Part shown: in pieces, positions 1-7,781 of the stretch
Layout of the letters: each line of letters starts with the position of its first letter
How positions within the stretch are numbered: position 1 is the first letter of the stretch
Virus record (IMG/VR): IMGVR_UViG_3300045049_000170
Location: 1-41,164 of that record
Strand: one strand, 5' to 3'
Length of the DNA stretch: 41,164 bases
DNA from: a virus
Translations under genes and position numbers: made by a program
Notes under the pieces: model-generated
Told to the model about the DNA's origin: nothing
The model's database searches: none
What the model saw: the letters and a program-made list of their open reading frames with translations, nothing else

Positions 1-135
1 TATGTTCAGTCCGTAGTCGAAATTGCTGCGACTCGTTCGCGCCGACAGGCACTGGAGGAGGCTGCCAAGGTGGCATGGAAATTCGGCGGCAATCGCCGTG
101 ATGTCGCGGCCGACGCCATCCGAGCCCTGACGTAG
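1..135 (+). CDS. C-terminal part of small phage protein (same gene as 40344-40607)
   Basis: The reading frame is open from base 1 and stops with TAG at 133-135, giving 44 residues. They match the last 44 residues of the complete gene at 40344-40607 except for one Ala/Val change. It is cut only because the contig begins inside the gene. Its stop lies 3 bp from the stop of the convergent holin gene. Function is unknown; the intact copy is described at 40344. Confidence 0.8.
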   Translation, partial: YVQSVVEIAATRSRRQALEEAAKVAWKFGGNRRDVAADAIRALT

Positions 136-138
136 CTC

Positions 139-669
139 CTACTTCGCTGTGGCCTGCTGAACGACTGCCTTCATCTCGTTGGCATGCTGGATGGTGCGCA
201 GTCCTGCATAGGCCCACGGAAGCGTGAGCAGAATCGACAGGATCGTGGTGTCGGGATGCTGGTTCATGAAAACGTAGGCACCCGCGCCGATCAGGCTGAG
301 CCATGACTGACCGGGTCGCGTCCAACGCACGAAGCGGTCATCGGCCTTATCGCCCGCACGGATTGTCTCCTGCGTTTCATGCTGCTCGGCCTGTTCATCC
401 TCGAACTGCAGTTGCGCCATCTTCTCGATATGCGCATTGATGTTCGCCTGCTCTTGGATGGCGAGTTCCTTCAGCTTCACCAAGGTTTCAGGGCTTTGTT
501 GGAAGGCGGCCATGGCTTGAGTTGGATCAGCGGTTCCTGTCGCCCCGGCTACCAGCTTCACGCCTAGCGCCATTGCCGCAGGAACGTTCCCTGTCAGGAG
601 GGAGCCGACCAGGGCAGCCCCCGTTCCTGCATTGGCCTTGAGCCAGTCGCCTACTGAATTCCAATCCAT
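139..669 (-). CDS. Holin of the 3TM / gene-transfer-agent type (allele 1)
   Basis: This 176-residue protein resembles the GTA-type 3TM holin family, which permeabilises the inner membrane at the end of infection. The N-terminus is Ala/Gly-rich and hydrophobic (residues ~12-45), a charged Gln/Glu-rich helix covers ~60-110, and the C-terminus has two hydrophobic stretches around an Asp-Thr-Thr turn (~120-160). The ATG at 669 overlaps the TGA of the upstream 28-residue membrane peptide (TGATG), so translation is coupled. It is the last gene of the lysis cassette behind an endolysin. Family assignment rests on motif memory and topology. A second allele of the same gene is at 40611-41141. Confidence 0.7.
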   Translation of the reverse strand: MDWNSVGDWLKANAGTGAALVGSLLTGNVPAAMALGVKLVAGATGTADPTQAMAAFQQSPETLVKLKELAIQEQANINAHIEKMAQLQFEDEQAEQHETQETIRAGDKADDRFVRWTRPGQSWLSLIGAGAYVFMNQHPDTTILSILLTLPWAYAGLRTIQHANEMKAVVQQATAK

Positions 670-755
670 CACATCTCCTTCATCGCCCAACGGCGCAGGA
701 CACACACCAGCACGTAGACCGCACCGACGAAACACAGGACTAGGAGGAGCTTCAT
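669..755 (-). CDS. 28-residue single-TM lysis-cassette peptide
   Basis: A short frame from ATG 755 to TGA 669-671 encodes a start (MKLLL), one hydrophobic span of about 18 residues and a basic tail (RRW...KEM). A good Shine-Dalgarno (GGAGG) lies upstream within the endolysin end. It overlaps the endolysin stop and the holin start by a few bases, as expected of a translationally coupled lysis operon. It could be a small holin or antiholin, or an inner-membrane spanin-like peptide. The function is inferred only from position and topology. Confidence 0.6.
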   Translation of the reverse strand: MKLLLVLCFVGAVYVLVCVLRRWAMKEM

Positions 756-1210
756 GCGAACTTCCCTCCTGCACGTTCGTAGGCATCTTCCAAAGACGCA
801 AGATCGTGCTCATGCTGGCCATACCCTGCGCCCGGGAAAGACGCCCAACGCGATGAGCACTTGCCGATCGCCACTGCGATGTGGCCGGTTTCGATGTCAT
901 CCAGTGCCCGGCATTCTTTGATCAACTGCACGGCCCATTTGTCCTGAGACTGCGGGCCAAAATCAGGAAGCGACAGTTGCAGTTTGTAGTGAGGCCAATA
1001 CCTGCCCATGAACTGATACCGGCCTGCGGCATCGGAGTTCATCGCATCGTTGTGGATTTGGGGGTGGGTTGCGTAGCTGTCGAACAGCAATGGTTTCCCG
1101 GGAGTCGAGCCCACCAGGACGTTGTAGCCGTTGTCGCTCATGGCCAGCATCGCAGGACCAATCTCGCTCCAGGCGATCATGTCCAAAAAGGCTTTGAGGT
1201 TCGGGCTCAT
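752..1210 (-). CDS. R: Endolysin, lambda R-type lytic transglycosylase
   Basis: This 152-residue protein cleaves the MurNAc-GlcNAc bond of peptidoglycan and releases progeny once the holin opens the membrane. It follows lambda R along its whole length: AFLDMIAWSE at the N-terminus with the catalytic Glu at residue 16, AGRYQFM in the middle, DF.PQSQD, then WASFPGAGYGQ.EH near the C-terminus. No signal peptide is visible, so it should depend on the holin. The ATG at 1210 overlaps the upstream TGA (ATGA). Length and motifs are normal, and function is assigned with high confidence. Confidence 0.93.
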   Translation of the reverse strand: MSPNLKAFLDMIAWSEIGPAMLAMSDNGYNVLVGSTPGKPLLFDSYATHPQIHNDAMNSDAAGRYQFMGRYWPHYKLQLSLPDFGPQSQDKWAVQLIKECRALDDIETGHIAVAIGKCSSRWASFPGAGYGQHEHDLASLEDAYERAGGKFA

Positions 1211-1494
1211 TTGTCCACCTTCCTATCCAACCCGTCATGCAATGCATGAAGTAGTTCCCGGTGACGGTCCTCACTTCGTCTTGCGTGCTCTTCCAGCTTG
1301 TCAAAGAGCTTCCCCATCACGTCCCGGTGCCGGTCTAGCTCTCGTGAATTGGCCTCCACGCTGTCCTTGCACTCCTTGCGGATGTCCTTGATCTGCTCTC
1401 TTTGCATGTTCCAGACGATTCCGCCTAGGGCTAGAACCCCGGCCCATACGTTTTCTAAGAGCTTTGTCCACAGGGACGGATCGGGGTCTTGCAT
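1207..1494 (-). CDS. Membrane-anchored coiled-coil protein at head of lysis cassette
   Basis: 95 residues. A hydrophobic segment at ~16-30 (VWAGVLALGGIVW) is followed by a long charged helix rich in Glu, Lys, Arg and His with heptad-like spacing. The ATG at 1494 is chosen because an AAAGGA ribosome site lies just upstream; upstream in-frame codons run into the terminator hairpin at 1523-1547. The TM-plus-coiled-coil layout immediately before endolysin and holin genes resembles an i-spanin (Rz-like) or antiholin, but no sequence family was recognised. Confidence 0.65.
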   Translation of the reverse strand: MQDPDPSLWTKLLENVWAGVLALGGIVWNMQREQIKDIRKECKDSVEANSRELDRHRDVMGKLFDKLEEHARRSEDRHRELLHALHDGLDRKVDK

Positions 1495-1522
1495 GGGTGT
1501 CCTTTCGCTTGGGGCAAAGAAA

Positions 1523-1547
1523 AAGGCCCGGGGGTTAGCCGGGCCTT
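1523..1547 (-). terminator. Intrinsic terminator between tail-fibre region and lysis cassette
   Basis: A 9-bp GC-rich stem (1523-1531 with 1539-1547, loop of 7) is followed on the minus strand by TTTTTCTTT. It would stop minus-strand transcription arriving antisense through the SGNH gene, or attenuate it before the lysis genes. A late antiterminator would be needed to read through. Confidence 0.75.
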
Positions 1548-1604
1548 GTGAATGAATCTGCAAGATTAAAGGTTGAAAAAGCCCACCTTGTGAGCTACCT
1601 TCGG

Positions 1605-2351
1605 ATGATGCGAAAACTTCTTATCCCTTTGGCGATAATCTTGACCGCTTGTGGGGGCGGTGGCAGCGGCGGTTCCGAGGCCGCTGCGAGCCCCGCCACT
1701 TCTGTCGTTACCGCTCCTGTCATCGTTGATTTGCGCGGTGACAGCACGCAAGCCGGGCTGGTGGATGACGGCACGGTAGGCAACCATCCGCCGAGCGCTA
1801 TTGCAGAACAAATCCTTCGCCAGCAAACCGGACGAAACATCACGCTTGTAAATAACGGGGTAGGCAGCCAGCGTCTTGAGCGTCTTTTGGATGGACGCCT
1901 CTGGGTCGATGGCCATCGGGAGCAAGGCCCAGTATGGTCCGAAGTGCTTGCCTCCGATCCGGCTTCCGTGATCGTCGTCAATCATGAGATCAACAACGCC
2001 ATTCGCAACCAGCTCACCCCTGTTTCCGTCTTCCAGGGCTATCTCGTTCAAGTCGTCCAACAAGCTCAGGCCGCAGGAAAAACGGTGGTGATCGAAACTC
2101 CTGTGCCCATCGTTTCCACCGGAACCGTAGGGGCTCTCTTCGATCAAGACCTGCAAGCCCAGCATGTCCAGATGATGCGCGATGTCGCTCGCTCTACCGG
2201 AGCCGGGCTGTGCGACATCTACGCGGCTTTCCAACAAGCCAATCGGGTGAATCTTCAAAACATGCCAGACGGCGTTCATCCCTCGGCCGTCGTTTATGAG
2301 GGTTTCATCGGGCCGCAACTCGCGACCTGTCTGCTCCCCTATGTTCACTAG
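1605..2351 (+). CDS. SGNH/GDSL-family hydrolase lipoprotein (moron candidate)
   Basis: 248 residues from ATG 1605 (or 1608). A signal sequence (MMRKLLIPLAIIL) ends in a lipobox LTAC, so Cys16 should be lipidated, followed by a Gly/Ser/Ala linker. The catalytic domain shows the SGNH blocks: LRGDS (Ser47), a Gly block near NNGVGS, an Asn in VVNHEINN, and DGVHPS near the C-terminus supplying Asp222 and His225. Such enzymes hydrolyse esters, often acetyl groups on surface glycans. It is encoded opposite to all late genes and its stop overlaps the tail-fibre stop in a shared CTAG. I infer a lysogenic-conversion gene acting in the host envelope. The substrate is unknown, and the lipoprotein signal argues against a virion component. 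Confidence 0.8.
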   Translation: MMRKLLIPLAIILTACGGGGSGGSEAAASPATSVVTAPVIVDLRGDSTQAGLVDDGTVGNHPPSAIAEQILRQQTGRNITLVNNGVGSQRLERLLDGRLWVDGHREQGPVWSEVLASDPASVIVVNHEINNAIRNQLTPVSVFQGYLVQVVQQAQAAGKTVVIETPVPIVSTGTVGALFDQDLQAQHVQMMRDVARSTGAGLCDIYAAFQQANRVNLQNMPDGVHPSAVVYEGFIGPQLATCLLPYVH

Positions 2352-3322
2352 GCCATTACACTACCGGTCAGGCCGGTAGAAGACGTGTTCGTGCCCTGCC
2401 ATGTGGTAGTACCGGAAGCTCCACTCAGCTCAAGCCACACATAGGAGTGATACCCAAGCTGGGCATAGTCTTCCAGCCTTGCAGTGACTTGCGCAACCGC
2501 GCCAGCCACAGGAATGTCAACACGGCCTAACAAGACACCTGTCGCACTGGTGGTAGTGGAGTCAAGGCCAATAGAGGTCACGATCGATACGTTAGCCCCA
2601 GTGTTGGTGGCGGCATGTCGCGCCTCGAAGCTCACGCCATCTTCGACCAGTCCACAGATGTAGTTCAGCTGGTTATTCGTGTTGTTGTTCACCTGCCGGG
2701 CCGTTGCGACCGTGTAGTTCCAGGTGGACGCGGTTTCGACCACTCTCATTTCACGACGCACGCGGTGGTAATAGTTCCAAAGCAGTCGCTGGCGCGCCGA
2801 GTCTTCTGTTGTAGTAGCTGTCAACGCATGGAACGTGCCGAGATAGCGGCGGGTGGCATCGCCTGATTTCACAAGCACCCCATCTTGATAAGTCAGGGCC
2901 GTCGCTCTTGCAGTAGTGCTCGTCCAGGCCAAGACTTCCAAGGTCGGAGTGCCCGAATTCGAATAGCAGAACACGTCATAGGGACGCCCTGCGGTCAGGC
3001 CGGAAAGCGCAAGGGAAAACTGAGACGAGCTGTAGACCTGCCAAACCGAGCCCGTATACAGGGCGATCTGGTTGCCCTTGTAGGGGCACGCATAGATGGT
3101 GCTAGCGGCAGTCTGATCCGATGTGGACACAGGCGCGCCGGACTGCAAAGTAAGCCGAAAGCCATTCGGGCTCACGTTCCCTACCCCGTCGCGCAGCATA
3201 GCGATGAACGACAGTGCATACCGAATCGCATCATCCAGAGCGGACGGCGGATCGGCTGTACCGTCAGGTCCGTTGCTGGAAGCCGTTTGGGATAGTCCGG
3301 CGAGGGTGGTGTTCACGCTCAT
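2348..3322 (-). CDS. Tail fibre / tail appendage protein
   Basis: 324 residues, rich in Ser, Thr and Gly with short beta-prone repeats, typical of receptor-binding appendages. The N-terminal part holds DDAIRYALSFIAMLRDG (~28-46), a helical segment like virion anchors; the rest is probably beta-structured. It is the last structural gene, set off by a terminator at 3342-3363 on its 5' side. No chaperone or catalytic motif was seen. Function is inferred from composition and position at the tail end of the late operon. Confidence 0.6.
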   Translation of the reverse strand: MSVNTTLAGLSQTASSNGPDGTADPPSALDDAIRYALSFIAMLRDGVGNVSPNGFRLTLQSGAPVSTSDQTAASTIYACPYKGNQIALYTGSVWQVYSSSQFSLALSGLTAGRPYDVFCYSNSGTPTLEVLAWTSTTARATALTYQDGVLVKSGDATRRYLGTFHALTATTTEDSARQRLLWNYYHRVRREMRVVETASTWNYTVATARQVNNNTNNQLNYICGLVEDGVSFEARHAATNTGANVSIVTSIGLDSTTTSATGVLLGRVDIPVAGAVAQVTARLEDYAQLGYHSYVWLELSGASGTTTWQGTNTSSTGLTGSVMA

Positions 3323-3341
3323 TGGGTGGCCTTAAAATGAA

Positions 3342-3363
3342 AAACCGCCTCGGTGGGCGGTTT
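3342..3363 (-). terminator. Intrinsic terminator upstream of the tail-fibre gene
   Basis: An 8-bp stem (3342-3349 with 3356-3363, loop TCGGTG) is followed on the minus strand by a T-rich run (TTTTTCATTTT). It separates the large internal-protein gene (ending at 3440) from the tail-fibre gene (starting at 3322). Confidence 0.75.
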
Positions 3364-3373
3364 AGGGGATAGC

Positions 3374-3460
3374 TTGAGATTCGATCCGATTTTTCTGGGC
3401 TGGATCGTCGCGCTTTGCATACTGTGGGTGATCGATTACCTACGGGGGCGGCGCAAGTAA
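3374..3460 (+). CDS. Possible 28-residue single-TM peptide on the plus strand
   Basis: A TTG-started frame encodes RFDPIFLGWIVALCILWVID followed by a basic tail (YLRGRRK), a classic short membrane peptide with a positive cytoplasmic end. A purine-rich AGGGG lies a few bases upstream. It occupies the only gap between the tail genes 3440 and 3322, and its last 20 bp overlap the minus-strand gene end. Start codon and expression are uncertain. The pattern of hydrophobic core plus basic tail is the only evidence. Confidence 0.35.
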   Translation: MRFDPIFLGWIVALCILWVIDYLRGRRK

Positions 3461-5590
3461 CCCTCCGGTGACTGCCACTCCTGGCAGAAGCAGTCCTTGT
3501 GCAAGGGGCTGTTTCTGTACGGGAGCAAGAAGTCCCGGCACGACGTTCTGAGCTTGACGGTTCTTGATGGCGATCTCGATGTTGGTCAGAGGCTTAGTGA
3601 TCGCCGCCTCGCCAAGCGGAATCTTGTTTAGAAACGCTTTCAGAGCGTCGTAGCCCTTGCCGAGCAACAGGGCCCCGCTGTTCGAGTTGTTCACCGCTGA
3701 ACCCACAGGCTGAACCTGCATGTAGCTGGCTACGCGGCCATTGGCTCGAAGCACGGCGAGTTCGTCCGGAGTAAAAAAGAGCGAGAGCTTCCTGTCGCCA
3801 ATCTGGTTCAAGGTTTTATTGAAGGCTGACTGGCTGAATTTCCCTACTTCGTCGGCCGCACCGTTGAGAGCTTTTTCTTTGAGGTGAGCCAAGATCGCAT
3901 TGCGAACATCAGCGACCGGTGCGTTTTGCGCGACGGCTTGTGCATCTTGAAGCGTTCCGCCAATCACAAACCGCTTGATGAAGTCGTCCGGTTGTGCGCC
4001 TCCTAGAGCGGCTTCGATCGGTCGAGCCGATTCCTGCCAGCCGAAACGCTGCGCAGCTGCGGCACGGGCGCGGTTCATTGCATCCAGTACGTCGTTCGCC
4101 TGACCCGTGGCATTCCTGACCACGGAGGCCTGCGCTGCGGTCAGCACACCAGGCCCGAGCGTCGGTAGGTTGACCGGCGTGTTGTCCAGCGCATTCCGCG
4201 CAATCGAAATCGCTGCGCGGACGTTCCCGTCAGTGGAATTTCTGGAGGCAGTGGCGAACATGGTCTTGAGCATGTCCACCGTTTGCGGAGTGAAGGGGGT
4301 ATTTCCGCTGGAGATCTGATTGAGGGTATCTCCCAGCTCTTTCGGCAGAAACGCCATGCGGTTTTCCCGCTGGAGTGCGCCGAAGATGTTATCGATGAAC
4401 GGCTTGCGATCCAGAGGAAGGTCACCTCCAGCAAGATTCCGAGCGTTCGAGTAGAGCTGGTTGACGCCCCCTGCAAGACGGGCGTCTTCCGAGTTGATGG
4501 CCCCGATGGCAGATTGACCCGCTAGGAACTGGTCGCCCTGCGCAGCTCCAGCCTCGTTCAGATTCGAGATGAGCTTTGCATTGTTTCTGTTCTGGATCAT
4601 CGGCAGCGTCTGCAAGGACGCGTCGGAGCTGTTCGCGCCGATCTTGGCGAGGTTCTGCTCTTTTGTGATCTGAACCGGATCGAGCGACACCATCCCCCGG
4701 GTAGGAGTAAGGCCCGTCATGCGGAAGTCAGCCAGCCTGCGCAGCGCTGCCGGGTCGAGTTCTTGGCCCGTATTCAACGCATTCGCCACGTCTTTACGCA
4801 AGGAATTCTGGGCCGCAGCGGGAATCTGGCTCCAATCGACACCAGCGCGTTGAAGCGCCACGCTGATTTGCTGATCGGTGGGCTTTGAAACGAGGCGCTT
4901 GGCTGCATCCATGACCGATTCTGCAGCTTGAGGAGCGAGGCCCCCAGCAACCCCGCCAATTACAGAGGCGATACCCTGCTCTAGGGGGTTGCCCCCGGCT
5001 TCTCGAGAAGCGCCGCCCAGCAAACCAGCGCCCGCAGCCGAAGTGAGTTGTTGAGGGACATTGCCCGCAAGGCCCGAGGCAATATCACCGACGATGCCCG
5101 GGATGGCAGCAGCTTTCGAGGCGAGACTCGCGCCGCCGGCCGATCCTGCAACTAGGCGCGTTGCATCACCGATGACCCGTTCGTTGGCGTTTTGGGGCTT
5201 GGGCAGACCGAGCCAGTCCGCGAAGTTGCTCGCGGCCACTCCAAGGGGAAGTGATTTAGGCGCAGGACGTTGCCCTGTGACCAACTGCGAAACGGTGGGA
5301 GCACGGTCAGGAAGGAGCTTGTCCGTGAAATAGCGAATGGGTTCCGTCACGACCTGCGCCGTATTGGCCAATCCTTCAAGTCCATAGCGGGCCGTCAGCC
5401 CAAGCTGCCGAGGGATATCGCCGATCCCTTGATTGATGGCTGTCCCAGCTTGCACGGACGCAAGTCCGCGTTCTGCTGGCGGGGCTGGCGTCGATGTCCC
5501 GATCAGCGAAAGCAGCGGGTCAGTGGGCGAGCTCGGTTGGGCTCCCGAAGCGCTCGACCCGTTCAAGACATCCAGCAGAGGATCAGCCAC
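3440..5590 (-). CDS. Large internal virion / DNA-ejection protein 1
   Basis: 716 residues, rich in Ala, Gly, Gln and Asn with long helical stretches and low-complexity N- and C-termini (Pro/Ser-rich ends). No lysozyme, protease or transmembrane signature was recognised. Size, composition and place between a second large protein (5591-7294) and the tail fibre fit the ejection proteins of short-tailed phages, which travel into the cell with the DNA. Its ATG at 5590 directly abuts the upstream gene's stop. Homology is not established. Confidence 0.6.
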   Translation of the reverse strand: MADPLLDVLNGSSASGAQPSSPTDPLLSLIGTSTPAPPAERGLASVQAGTAINQGIGDIPRQLGLTARYGLEGLANTAQVVTEPIRYFTDKLLPDRAPTVSQLVTGQRPAPKSLPLGVAASNFADWLGLPKPQNANERVIGDATRLVAGSAGGASLASKAAAIPGIVGDIASGLAGNVPQQLTSAAGAGLLGGASREAGGNPLEQGIASVIGGVAGGLAPQAAESVMDAAKRLVSKPTDQQISVALQRAGVDWSQIPAAAQNSLRKDVANALNTGQELDPAALRRLADFRMTGLTPTRGMVSLDPVQITKEQNLAKIGANSSDASLQTLPMIQNRNNAKLISNLNEAGAAQGDQFLAGQSAIGAINSEDARLAGGVNQLYSNARNLAGGDLPLDRKPFIDNIFGALQRENRMAFLPKELGDTLNQISSGNTPFTPQTVDMLKTMFATASRNSTDGNVRAAISIARNALDNTPVNLPTLGPGVLTAAQASVVRNATGQANDVLDAMNRARAAAAQRFGWQESARPIEAALGGAQPDDFIKRFVIGGTLQDAQAVAQNAPVADVRNAILAHLKEKALNGAADEVGKFSQSAFNKTLNQIGDRKLSLFFTPDELAVLRANGRVASYMQVQPVGSAVNNSNSGALLLGKGYDALKAFLNKIPLGEAAITKPLTNIEIAIKNRQAQNVVPGLLAPVQKQPLAQGLLLPGVAVTGGLLAPPP

Positions 5591-7294
5591 TTAGAGCCCC
5601 CCGATGTTTTTAAGAGCGGTGGCTTTCATCATGAGAGATGTGTACGCGCTCGGGTTGGTCCTTTTCAGGTTATCGACATAGGCTTGCTGCCGTGCCGGGT
5701 CCATCGTCTTAAGTTGGAAGAGAACTGGGTCGAAGTTATTTCGCCAAGTCCGCTCGAATTGATCCATGTTCGCCACATTTCCGCCCTGCTGGTCCTTCCA
5801 CGCCTGCGCGGCATTGGCTTTACCCTGAAGCGCAAGTTCCCCGGCTTTGCCCCATTCGGCCATTGCCTGAAGGGCTTGCGGGAACATCTTGCTATTGGGG
5901 TTGGCGCGTGTGAATGATTCCAGCTGTGCATCCGTTCCCGTACCTCCCGCCGCCTGCCACGCACGCTGAGCGTTCTGGTAGAGGAACTTGTTCAGCTCCT
6001 GGAAGCCCGAAACATCGTCCTTCCAATTGCCAGTCACGTTCTTGAGCAAAGGCGTGTTCGCGGCGAAGCCCTTCACCGCGTTGATCCACTCCTGACCGGG
6101 ACCCGTGGTGACCCCCTGTTTGGACAGGTTCAGGATGTTGTCGAAGACGTTGACTCGCGTTGGACTGTCGGAAGACTGGGTGATGAGCGAGTTGTAGCGA
6201 TCGGCGTTCGCGCCAGCGAGCTTTTCCTGAGATTTCTCGAAACCCGGCGCTTGAGCGGGAGTGATGACCGATTCGCTCCTAGGAAGCGATTGCTGCATGC
6301 GGATCGCTTCGCGGACATTCGCCTGATCTTGCGGAGGCAGCTTTGCAATCGCCGCCTCCAGACCAGGAGCGTTGAGGTCGAAGCCCGGGGTCAGGGACGC
6401 GCCGGCTTGCGGAGGAGGCAAGCTGCCCGTTGCTCGTTGAACGTCTTGAGCAACCGTGCTGAACTGCGGCTTGCCGTTCACATAAACTACGGAAGGCGTT
6501 GCTTGCGCCTTGCCGAAGGTCTTGGCTCGTTCGCCCAGCCCAATGGCAGCTTCTGCATTGCCGATCGGCTGATATTCGATGACATTTCCGTTCGCGTCGA
6601 ACCGAGGCATCGTGCCTTCGGGTACGTGCGGATTGAAGGCAACCACTTTCGACGGATCAAAGGGATCGCGAAGAATAGAGCCTGGCCGCGCATTCACCGG
6701 AGCTACGTAGTTCTGCTTGGCCAAGTTGCCTTGGATCATGGAACGCCCGATTGGCGAATTCGGATCGATCCCAGCGGCCATCAGCATCTTGGAGAAGTCT
6801 GTCGGCGAGTTGTAGCTCGTGACTGCTTTGGCAAGTTCAGCTGGCCCCCCCAGCGCGAGCGTCACGCCCGCTTGTGAGGCGGGCATCCCGAAGATATTCC
6901 CGCCGCCTGCCGATGCAGGGGCCGAGGAAGTCTGGCCACCTGTGGGAATTCCAAACGTACCGCTGCCCAATGATCCGCCAGGACTCGGCTCGATAGCAGG
7001 CTGGGACGGCGCTGCGGTAGCCGCCTGACCGGACAACGATCTGCCGATCATGTCATAGACCGGCTTGAGCGCTTCCCATTGTTGTTGCGCGCGCTGCAAC
7101 TCGATATTCCGAATCTGCAATTGTTGCGCGAGGTCCTGACGTTTGAGCTGATCGGTCTGCAGCTGTCGGTACGTGTCACCTGCTTGCGCAAGTCGTCCTG
7201 CAAGGTTCGTCGGCGTCAGAGAGGGAGCAGCGGCTGAGAGAAGGCCCAGCGCCTGCATCCCGTCATCAGTGTTGAACGCGTCGAGAAGTCCCAT
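5591..7294 (-). CDS. Large internal virion / DNA-ejection protein 2
   Basis: 567 residues from ATG 7294 (MGLLDAFNTDDG). This start is chosen because it follows the upstream stop at 7296 and because the sequence before it is Arg-rich out-of-frame translation of the neighbour. A Gln-rich coiled coil (~30-75) is followed by a Pro/Gly-rich middle and a helical C-terminal half. It pairs with the 716-residue protein as the two large cargo proteins expected in a podovirus head. No catalytic motif was seen. Confidence 0.6.
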   Translation of the reverse strand: MGLLDAFNTDDGMQALGLLSAAAPSLTPTNLAGRLAQAGDTYRQLQTDQLKRQDLAQQLQIRNIELQRAQQQWEALKPVYDMIGRSLSGQAATAAPSQPAIEPSPGGSLGSGTFGIPTGGQTSSAPASAGGGNIFGMPASQAGVTLALGGPAELAKAVTSYNSPTDFSKMLMAAGIDPNSPIGRSMIQGNLAKQNYVAPVNARPGSILRDPFDPSKVVAFNPHVPEGTMPRFDANGNVIEYQPIGNAEAAIGLGERAKTFGKAQATPSVVYVNGKPQFSTVAQDVQRATGSLPPPQAGASLTPGFDLNAPGLEAAIAKLPPQDQANVREAIRMQQSLPRSESVITPAQAPGFEKSQEKLAGANADRYNSLITQSSDSPTRVNVFDNILNLSKQGVTTGPGQEWINAVKGFAANTPLLKNVTGNWKDDVSGFQELNKFLYQNAQRAWQAAGGTGTDAQLESFTRANPNSKMFPQALQAMAEWGKAGELALQGKANAAQAWKDQQGGNVANMDQFERTWRNNFDPVLFQLKTMDPARQQAYVDNLKRTNPSAYTSLMMKATALKNIGGL

Positions 7295-7295
7295 T

Positions 7296-7778
7296 TCAGC
7301 CGCCCGGGTAGTCGTTGAAGTTGGTGGCGTAAGTTGACATCGCAGGCGCTGGAGTCGGAGCGGGCGTCGGCATCGGCGGTTTCGCAGCGGTGGCCAGACT
7401 TGTTCCGAGCAGCCCTGCAACGGGCTGGTAGGTCGAGGTCGGCATCGGCGCGAATCGATAAGGAGCCGGTTTAGCCAGAGGGTTCGAACGGTCGAAACCA
7501 CTTTGCGACATCTGCGTCAGAAGGCCGGGAATCATCCGGTTGATGTAGTCGTTCCCGTTCAGGAGGTTTGCATACGCTCCTTGTTGAAGGGCGTTGAACG
7601 GATTGTTCTGGTAGTACCCCTGCAGGTTCTGGCCGTAGTTCAGGTTCTGCGTGAGCCATGGAATCGCAGCGCTCCAAGGCTCCTTGCTAGCGGTCTGAGT
7701 AGCTCCTTGGGAGTCGCCGCCCATAAGCCCACCCGCCACAGCCCCGACAATGGGTCCGATTGCCGATGAAATGAACAT
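7296..7778 (-). CDS. Small internal/tail protein with N-terminal hydrophobic segment
   Basis: 160 residues. The N-terminus is a hydrophobic, Gly-rich stretch (MFISSAIGPIVGAVAGGLMGG) like those of small ejection proteins that insert in membranes. The middle is Asn/Gln/Tyr-rich and the C-terminus is a Pro/Ala repeat (PTPAPTPAPA). It lies directly upstream of the two large internal proteins, so I infer an ejection or tail role. No family was recognised. Confidence 0.55.
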   Translation of the reverse strand: MFISSAIGPIVGAVAGGLMGGDSQGATQTASKEPWSAAIPWLTQNLNYGQNLQGYYQNNPFNALQQGAYANLLNGNDYINRMIPGLLTQMSQSGFDRSNPLAKPAPYRFAPMPTSTYQPVAGLLGTSLATAAKPPMPTPAPTPAPAMSTYATNFNDYPGG

Positions 7779-7781
7779 GAT

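Larger units (their letters stand above)
1..692. repeat. Left copy of the contig-end overlap (direct repeat of 40473-41164)
   Basis: Bases 1-692 align without gaps to 40473-41164 (offset 40,472). Positions 1-201 are almost identical (one C/T difference at 107) and 566-692 are identical, while 202-565 is clearly diverged at synonymous-type positions. The simplest reading is a circular or circularly permuted genome whose ends were assembled from two alleles of one locus. A true tandem duplication of the holin gene is the alternative. Confidence 0.9.
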
